18,901 bases of DNA from Candidatus Ulvibacter alkanivorans (GTDB taxonomy: Bacteria; Bacteroidota; Bacteroidia; Flavobacteriales; Flavobacteriaceae): the NCBI RefSeq assembly GCF_003333325.1, contig NZ_QOLC01000021.1, positions 15,001-33,901 on the forward strand, given 5' to 3'. Made by a program: the position numbers and the translations under genes. Under the pieces are notes generated by a model, which was not told the origin of the DNA, searched no databases, and saw only the letters and a list, made by a program, of their open reading frames with translations. Below, in pieces: positions 7,509 to 16,500 of the stretch (positions within the stretch are counted from its first letter, which is position 1; each line of letters begins with the position of its first letter).

Positions 7509-10500
7509 TTATTTATTGAGGATCAATCTATGTGTTGATGTCTCTAATTCAGAAACTATATTTATTATATACACGCCATTGGCCATTCCACCGAAGCGAA
7601 CTTCACTGGCACCGGTCTGACTGTCGAGTTGTTTTACAATCTTTCCGGATCCAAGCTCAATGATAGTGATTTGGATTTCATTTCCAAAAGCTGCAGGGAT
7701 CTCAATGGTTGAGACGCCTGTAGAAGGGTTAGGATAAATTACAATACCATTCCCTGCTTCTGCTACTTCATCAACAGCTAAGATCACTGCTTGCGATTCA
7801 AACGCTCCAATATCTCTAATACCGTCGAAGACCGGCTGACCTATTTGATCATCGAATTGTGCAGCTGGATCACCGGCATTATAGGCTTCAGACCCATCTA
7901 ACAACTCGTGTGTAAATGTAAGTCCGCCGTTATCCTGTAATGGTCCTAAGAATGCATCACCTTCTTCGTTATCGTTCGGTGCTTCAGGAAAGGTGTCTGC
8001 ATCATCTTGACCCAATAAATTAAAATTATTAGACAAGAAACTTCCGAAGACATCCACTCCTAAGTTTGCAATATTAGTAGCAACCAACGTATTTTTAAGC
8101 GACGTGTTAGACGTACTAAAAATTCCACCACCATTTCCGGCTGCCGAATTATTTGCAATCGTTACTGCATCTAGGTCCATTCCAGCACCATTGTTAGTGA
8201 TTCCTCCACCGTCTCCTGTAGCTATATTTCCCGATATGGTACTTGTTGTGATAGTAGCTAAACCTCCACCGTTGTTATAGATACCACCACCTGTTATGGC
8301 AGAATTCGTATCTATGGTAGAATCTACGATATTCATAATCGTTCCGTTCTGATTCCAAAGCCCACCACCTTCATTTGCGGCGGCATTGTTAGAGATCGTA
8401 CTCAAGGAAATATCGATCGTTCCACTTGTTCCTGTAACATGGAGCCCACCACCGTTTCCGGGTGCAGCCGTTCCAGCGGTTCCATCCACATCATTATTTG
8501 TCATTGTTGAACGCTCAAAGAACAATGTACCGTCAATTATTTCAATGGCTCCACCAGCTCGATTTGCCGCATTACCATCTAAAGAAGAGTCTGTGATTGT
8601 AACATCTCCTGCGGTACTTAACAATCCACCACCAGAACCAGAAGCTCCGGTTGCCAAGTTGTTATTAATGGTCGTTCCATTTACGATATCTAAGGTACCT
8701 CCGTTATTAAATACACCTCCACCACCGGTATCGGCATCGGCGCCTTCTGCTGTATTACCATCGATATTCATTCCATCGATCGTCATGATCCCGAGGCTAT
8801 TCCATAGACCACCACCTTCGGAAGCTGCTGTATTAGCGGTAGCTGATCCACCGGTTATTATAGCATCTCCCATACCCGTAATGTGCAATCCACCACCATT
8901 ACCCGGTGCGGCTGAAGCTGTATTACTTGTAAGGTTCACATTAGTTAATAGTAGTGTATTTCCGGCTACAGAATTATCTTCAATTCCCCCACCTGCTCTC
9001 ATTGCAGTATTTCCATTAAGATCGGTATCGGTTACAGTAAGTTCTCCTTGGTCGTTTAGGATCCCACCACCAGAACCGGATGCTCCAACAGCACTGTTAT
9101 TGCTAATTGTTGCGTTCAAGACTACTAAGGTTCCTCCGGCGTTAAAGATTCCTCCTCCGCCCTCATCGGCATTTGCACCACTTGCGGTATTCATATCTAT
9201 CGTGGTCCCATCTACGGTCATTACACCGGTACCATTCCAGAGTCCACCACCTTCGAGAGAAGCAGTGTTTCCGCTAATCGTACCATCGGTGATCGTGGCA
9301 TCTCCCGGTCCGGTAATATGCATTCCTCCTCCGTTACCCGGAGCAGCTGCTGTATTGTTGTTTAGCAGATTGACATTGATAAGTGTCGTTGTATTACCAG
9401 CTACCGAATTATCCTCGATACCTCCACCAGCTCTCATAGACAGGTTAGTGCTAATTTCAGAATCATTAATTGTTAGGACTCCTAGATCGTTTAGAATACC
9501 ACCACCGGAACCTGAAGCTCCATCGGCTATATTGTTAATGATCGAGGCATTGGAAATTGTTAAACTTCCTCCCGCATTAAAGATTCCTCCACCACCTTCG
9601 TTGGCAGCAGCACCACTTGCTGTATTGCTGTCAATGATTGTTCCATCAACGGTCATTGATCCAGAGCCATTCCATAGACCACCACCTTCTAGAGCAGCGG
9701 TGTTTCCAATAACAGTTCCATCTGTAATTGTTGCATCTCCATCACCGGTGATATGCAGACCGCCTCCATTTCCTGGAGCAGCTGCAGTATCATTGTTCAT
9801 TAGATCTACGTTAGTCAAGGTCAAAGTGTTCCCCGTGGCTGAATTATCTTCAATTCCTCCACCAGCTCTCATAGAGGTGTTACCACTAATTTCGGTATCA
9901 CTAACGGTTAGTATTCCTTGATCATTCAGAATACCACCACCGGAACCTGAAGCTCCATCGGCTATATTATTCGAAATGGTCGCATTGGTAACGGTTAGAG
10001 TTCCACCATTATTAAAGAGGCCTCCACCACCTTCATTAGCAGCAGCACCACTTGCGGTATTTCCATTTATTATCGTTCCATCTACCGTCATTATTCCTGA
10101 ACCGTTCCACAGTCCACCACCTTCTAAGGAAGCGGTATTTCCACTTACAGTACCATCGGTAATATTAGAATCACCCGGACCTGTAATATGCAGTCCACCA
10201 CCGTTTCCGGGAGCAGCAGCAGTACTATTGTTCATTAAGTCGACATTGGTCAACGTTAATAGGCTTCCGGCTACTGAGTTCTCCTCTATTCCACCACCAG
10301 CTCTCATTGAAGTGTTTCCGTTAATTTCTGAATCGGTTACGGTAAGAGATCCTTCATCATTCAAAATACCTCCACCTGAACCAGCGGCCCCGTCGGCGGT
10401 ATTATTTGAAACAGTTGCATTTAAAATTGTAAGTGTTCCACCTGCATTAAACAGACCTCCACCACCTTCGTTGGCAGCGTTACCACTGGCAATATTGCCA

Positions 10501-13500
10501 TCGATAGTAGTACCATCAACCGTCATCGTTCCTGATCCGTTCCACAATCCGCCACCTTCAAGAGCAGCTGTATTACCATTAACAGTACCATTCGTTATAG
10601 TTGAAGTACCCGGACCTGTCATGTGAAGTCCTCCACCATTTCCGGGAGCACTTCCTGCTGAATTGTTATTCAAATTCACATTGAATAAAGTTATAGTTCC
10701 TACAGCAGCCGTCGAATTATCTTCTATTCCACCACCTGCTCTATTCGCACTATTATTTGCGATTGTAGTATTATTTACGGTTACTGTACCTCCATCAACA
10801 TTTTGGATACCTCCACCCGATCCGGATGTTCCGGTAGCTACGTTATTTGTAATCGTTGTGAAATTTTGAACCATAAGGATACCTCCGTTATTGAAGATTC
10901 CACCACCGCCATTATCGGCATTGTCGCCACCTGCGGTATTATTATCCAATTGCGATCCATCTACGGTCATAGTACTTCCTACTTGATTCCACAGACCTCC
11001 ACCTTCACTAGCCGCGTCATTATCGGTAATAATGGCACTAGAGATCATGATGTTTGCGATACCAGTAACATGCATTCCTCCACCATTTCCTGGCGCAGGT
11101 GTTCCGGCAGAACCGTCCACATTATTATTAATGAGTGACGTTCCCGTCATGTTCAATGTACCATCAACGATTTCAATTCCTCCACCTGCTCTATTTGCAG
11201 CGTTAGCATCTATCATACCATCGATGATATTAATGGTCCCATCGGTTGTTAAAAGTCCTCCACCCGATCCTGAAGCTCCGGTAGCTGTATTACTTTGAAT
11301 AGTTCCATCGATTATTCCCATGTCACCCCCATTATTAAAAATACCTCCTCCACCGGGTCCATTTACAGCTGTGTTCAAATTAACCATAGTATTAAATACA
11401 TTCATACTACTTCCTGCCTGATTCCATAATCCACCACCTTCGTTAAAGGCCATGTTGGCAGAAACCGTTGCATCGTTTATAAGTGTTGTCGCCACGCCTG
11501 AAATATGAATACCTCCACCATTTCCTGGTGCCGGGGTACCGGCAGTACCGTTTACATCGTTAAATGCGATGGTAGTTCCATCGATATTTAGTTGACCATC
11601 AATAATTTCGATCGCCCCACCTGCACGGTTTGCGTAGTTTTGGAAAATATTAATGGCTCCTATAGTCACGGTTCCATCGGTAGATAATATTCCTCCACCT
11701 GAACCGGCGACTCCATTCGCCATATTGTTATTAATCGTAGATCCAGCAAGGATATCGAGCGTACCTCCATTATTAAAGATACCACCTCCACCATTATCGG
11801 CTCCATCACCACTGGCAGTGTTGTTTGTAACGGGAACTGCATCGATCGTCATAGTTCCTGTTCCATTCCAAAGGCCTCCACCTTCCGAAGCAGCAATATT
11901 ACTATCTACTGTACCTCCAGTTATGGTTGAATTCGCAGCTCCGGTAATATGAAGTCCACCACCATTCCCAGGTGCACCCGGGCCGGTAGTTACACCAGCT
12001 TCATTTGCATCTAAGGTTACACCACTTAAACTGAGTGTGCCTTCAATTAGTTCAATTCCTCCACCGGCACGATTCGCGCCATTGTTAGTTATTGTTGAAG
12101 CCGTAATAGTTACATCACCATCTGTGCTAAATATTCCACCACCAGATCCTGAAGTTCCATCGGCTGTGTTATCTGTAATTAGTGTTCCTGCCAATACATC
12201 TAATGTTCCTCCATTGTTAAAGATTCCACCTCCGCCGTTATCGGCTCCATTACCACTGGCAGTATTATTTGTAATTGGTACTGTATCAATAGTCATAACT
12301 CCGGTGCTATTCCATAGTCCACCCCCTTCGGAAGCAGCTATATTTCCATCTACCGTACCACCCGTGACGTTGATAGTTGCAGTTCCAGTAACATGAAGTC
12401 CACCACCATTACCTGGAGCAGCTGTTGCGGGTGCAACACCTGCGTTATTATTGTCTAAAGTAACATCGGTTAGGTCGAGGGAACCATTTATGATTTCAAT
12501 TCCTCCACCTGCGCGATTTGCTCTATTACCGGTAATTATAGTTGAAGCACCTATTGTGACAGTACCATCTGTTGAGAATAATCCACCACCAGATCCTGAA
12601 GTTCCGGTCGCGCGGTTATTGATCAAGGTTGTTGGTCCTGCTCCGGTTGAAATATTTAAAGTACCTCCGTTATTGAAGACTCCTCCACCACCGTTATCTG
12701 CGGCCGGTCCTTGTGCTTCGTTGTTTACGATTTGTGTCGCTATAAGGTTCATAGTGGCTCCAGTTTGGTTCCATAGACCTCCTCCTTCAGCTGCAGCTTC
12801 ATTTCCAGACACAATTGAATTGTTAAAGTTTATTGTAGCGCCACCGGTTACATGGAATCCTCCACCGTTACCCGGATTAGGAGTTCCTGCACCACCGCTT
12901 ACGTCGTTATCTCTTAGACGAGTTCCTGTTGCATTGATAGTTCCATCGATCATCTCGATACCGCCACCTGCGCGATTCGCCGAGTTGTCTTCGATAATCG
13001 CTTGACCTACAGTTAGTGTACCATCTGTACTAAATATTCCACCACCACTACCAGATGTACCGGAAGCTGTGTTGTTTGCAATTAGGACAGCATTACCAAC
13101 TAAGGTCAATGTCCCGCCATTATTAAATATTCCACCACCACCATCGTCGGCTGCTCCTCCTTGAGCATCATTACCGTCTATGGTTGTTCCTGTAATAGTC
13201 ATTGTACCAGTACCATTCCAAAGACCACCACCTTCAAGTGATGCTGTGTTTCCGTTTACGGTTCCGCCGGTTATAGAAATATCACCAGCTCCTGTTATGT
13301 GTAATCCCCCTCCGTTTCCGGGGTTACCAGTCGCAGGTGCAACACCTGCATTGTTATTATTAAGTATAACATTAGTAAGTGTAACTCCTAAACCAGCACC
13401 AGTATTATCTTCAATTCCTCCCCCTGCTCTATTGGCTCGGTTTCCGGTAATCGTTGTACCGGTTGCAGTTAAAGTACCTGTACCTACAAGTAAAATTCCA

Positions 13501-16500
13501 CCACCGCTACCGGAAGTCCCATCAGCAATATTGTTAGAAATAGTAGTTGTAGCATCAAGGGACAGGCTAGCGTTAATTAAGGAGATTCCGCCTCCACCTT
13601 GATTAGCAGCATTACCGCTTGCTGTATTGCCATCTATTAGTGCATTGGTAATATTTAGTGTACTTGCTCCAATAAAGCTATGGATACCACCACCAGAGAG
13701 ACCGGCCGTGTTATTTGTTATTGTTGCATCATCAATTGTTAGTGTACCATTGGCAAGGATTACTCCACCACCGTTTTGAGTTGCAGAATTCCCATCCACA
13801 ACTGAACCGTTAGTTATTAAAGTTGTTCCTCCATTGGCACGCACACCTCCAGCCAGTAATGACGAATTAGTATTCACCATGCTGTTGTCTATTGTAAGAG
13901 TGCCATCAGTATTAAAAACTCCCCCTCCTGTACTCGTAGCAGAGTTATTTGTTACCGTAGCATCTACAATCGTTGATGTTCCTTGTACTCTTAGTCCGCC
14001 ACCTTCTCCGCCCGTAGCGGCATTACCATCTATAATCACAGCATTAAAGGTGGAACTTGAAGTATTTAATTGATTGAAATACCCTCCACCACGTTGTGCT
14101 GAATTATTTAAAATTGATCCACCCGTCATGGTAAACATCCCAGAACTTATAAAAATTCCGCCTGCAGCTATATTCGCAGTATTGGTATCTATAGTACAAT
14201 TAGTAAATGAGACAGGCAACGCAGAAAAACTGGCGTATGCAGCACCAAGACGGCCTGCCGTATTATTTTGAAATGTAGAATTGGTAAAACTAACAGCATT
14301 TACCCCATTACTAAATACAGCCCCTCCATCGGAACCGATAGTATTATTGGTAAATACGGTTCCTGTAACAGTTAGATCGGTATTTACGTGATAAATTGCG
14401 CCACCAATATTATTAGCTCCATTATTGTCAAAAATTGAATTGTTAATTGATAAGGTACTATTTCCGTCGATGAAAATACCTCCTCCACCAAGCCCACCAG
14501 TAAGTCCGTTTTGAACGGTTATACCATCCAAGATTATATCTAATGCCGGCCCTGAAGCATCTGTAAACACTCGACCAGCGGAGCTTCCATCTGCTAATAC
14601 GGCAGCTGGATCACCTTCGGTACCTATAATATTTACACTTTTAGGTAAGGTTACATTCTCTAAGTAAGTTCCAGGTCCATCGGCGGAAAGATCATCTGTA
14701 ATAAATACATTTCCGGCAATATCCACTGCATCCACTCCTTCTTGTATAGTTAGAAATGCTGTGACTCCTTTTACTGCATTTTGATCACCAGCCGTGTTAG
14801 TATCAGCATCGGTTATAAAGGTTCCATTAGGTTGGTTAAAGTCATCATTCACATATACTTCACCAATCACTGCCGGCATAAATGCTAGCACAACATCATT
14901 CCCATCGCCTCCATCGTAAAATATCTGCCAAGTTTCTCCATTGAATGGGACATCACTACCGTTAGGTTGTCCTGAAAAAGTTCCTGTTACTGCATCGGTG
15001 CCATCATTATCAATTAAGATAAGAAGATCGCCCAATGTCCCCACACTCGCAGTATTATCCACTAGATTTAAAGTCGTATCCGTTATGTCTACGGTTCCAT
15101 TTACAGAAACTTGATCATATTCGGTTCCTGCCGTAATTAGGTCGTCTACCTCGAGTTCTAAGATATCCCCAGAACTCATAGCAAAATTTCCATTCATTAG
15201 AAACTGTCCGATCAATCGACCGGGTGCCACTGTACCATTGAACGTATTATTAGTTGCGTCGATCACAGCATTTGCGGGTATCCCATTTGGTGTATTTAAC
15301 GGACCAACATTCGCAGTTGCAGTTATGTCTCCACCGGTTGTAATGTTAGTAACTGAGTTGGTTGGATCAAATTCTATAGCGGCATATGTGGCATTAGAAG
15401 CAGTTCCAATTAAATTGACATTTCCAGAAGTTGAATTGATTGTAGCATCATTTCCGAAGACAATCCCCTGATTAAACAAGTTTGATGTATCGGTTGAAGT
15501 CCCTGTTACAGTTATATTTCCGGTAGAAGTGACAACATTAGTGGTGCTTGTATTGAACCACACACCAGGTGCAATGTCTCCCCCAGTTGTGCCTCCTGTA
15601 CCAGAAATTGAAAAATCACCGCCATTTAGGTCTTGTACGGTTAATTGTAGTATATAGGTTCCTACGGCAAAATCACCTGTTGCAGCTCCACCTTGACCAT
15701 TAATAGTTATACCTCCTCCATTAGATGAAAGTTGTGTGCCGGCCGTCTGTAATAATACACCATACGATGCTACGGCTCCAGAACCACCTGTTCCATTTAT
15801 CTGAATTGCTCCAGCTCCGGTTGTCGTTACAATAGCGTTGAAACCAATTAGTGTTCCAATATTAAAGTTCCCCGTTCCGGTACCGCCTTGTCCTACGAAC
15901 GAGACATTACCAGATCCTGAAGTGGTTATAGTTGCAAAATTATCTATAAATACACCATAATTTGAATTCCCATCTGAAGTAGCCCCTGTTCCATCTAAAA
16001 GAATGTTTCCGTTGGTCGACTGAACCACAGTCGCACCACCTGTAACACGAATTCCCATATTTGCTCCGGTTCCAGTGGCTATGGAAGAAGTTCCCGTAAT
16101 GTCAATAATTCCATTATTAGTAATAGTTTGTGAGTCACCAAATATGACTACTCCATAATTACCATTACCCGTTGCAGAGACAGAATCTCCAATTAGCGTT
16201 ATATCTCCGTTATTGGTGCTTTGAATTATTGACCCACCTTCAAAACTAATACCAGGGTTAAAATTATTTGATCCACCTCCGGAACCATTCATGACTATAT
16301 TTCCATCTGAAGTGGTAACATCTCCATCAAAAAAGACAATCCCCTTATTATTATTAACTCCATTAGGAGCAGACCCTGTTATATCTATATTTCCTGTGCC
16401 TGTTGTTTGAATGAGCGCCTCTAAAATTATGGTAACACCTTCATTATTATTTCCCGTACCCAAACCTGCAGTTCCGTTTAGCGTAATAGTTCCATCGACT

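Noticed and set aside
8386..9921. Long open frame on the plus strand (511 residues, Pro/Ser/Val-rich), with similar shorter ones at 9976-10626, 11653-11952, 12451-13005 and 13180-13602
   Set aside because: These are antisense images of the GGG-rich coils: glycine codons read backwards give PPP, and the repeat composition is poor in stops on that strand. They have no signal, domain or start context, and their period copies the minus-strand repeat.
8115..13322. CRISPR-like or satellite-like periodicity
   Set aside because: The period is about 435 bp, all length changes are multiples of three, and the repeats encode an intact protein; there are no short repeats with unique spacers.
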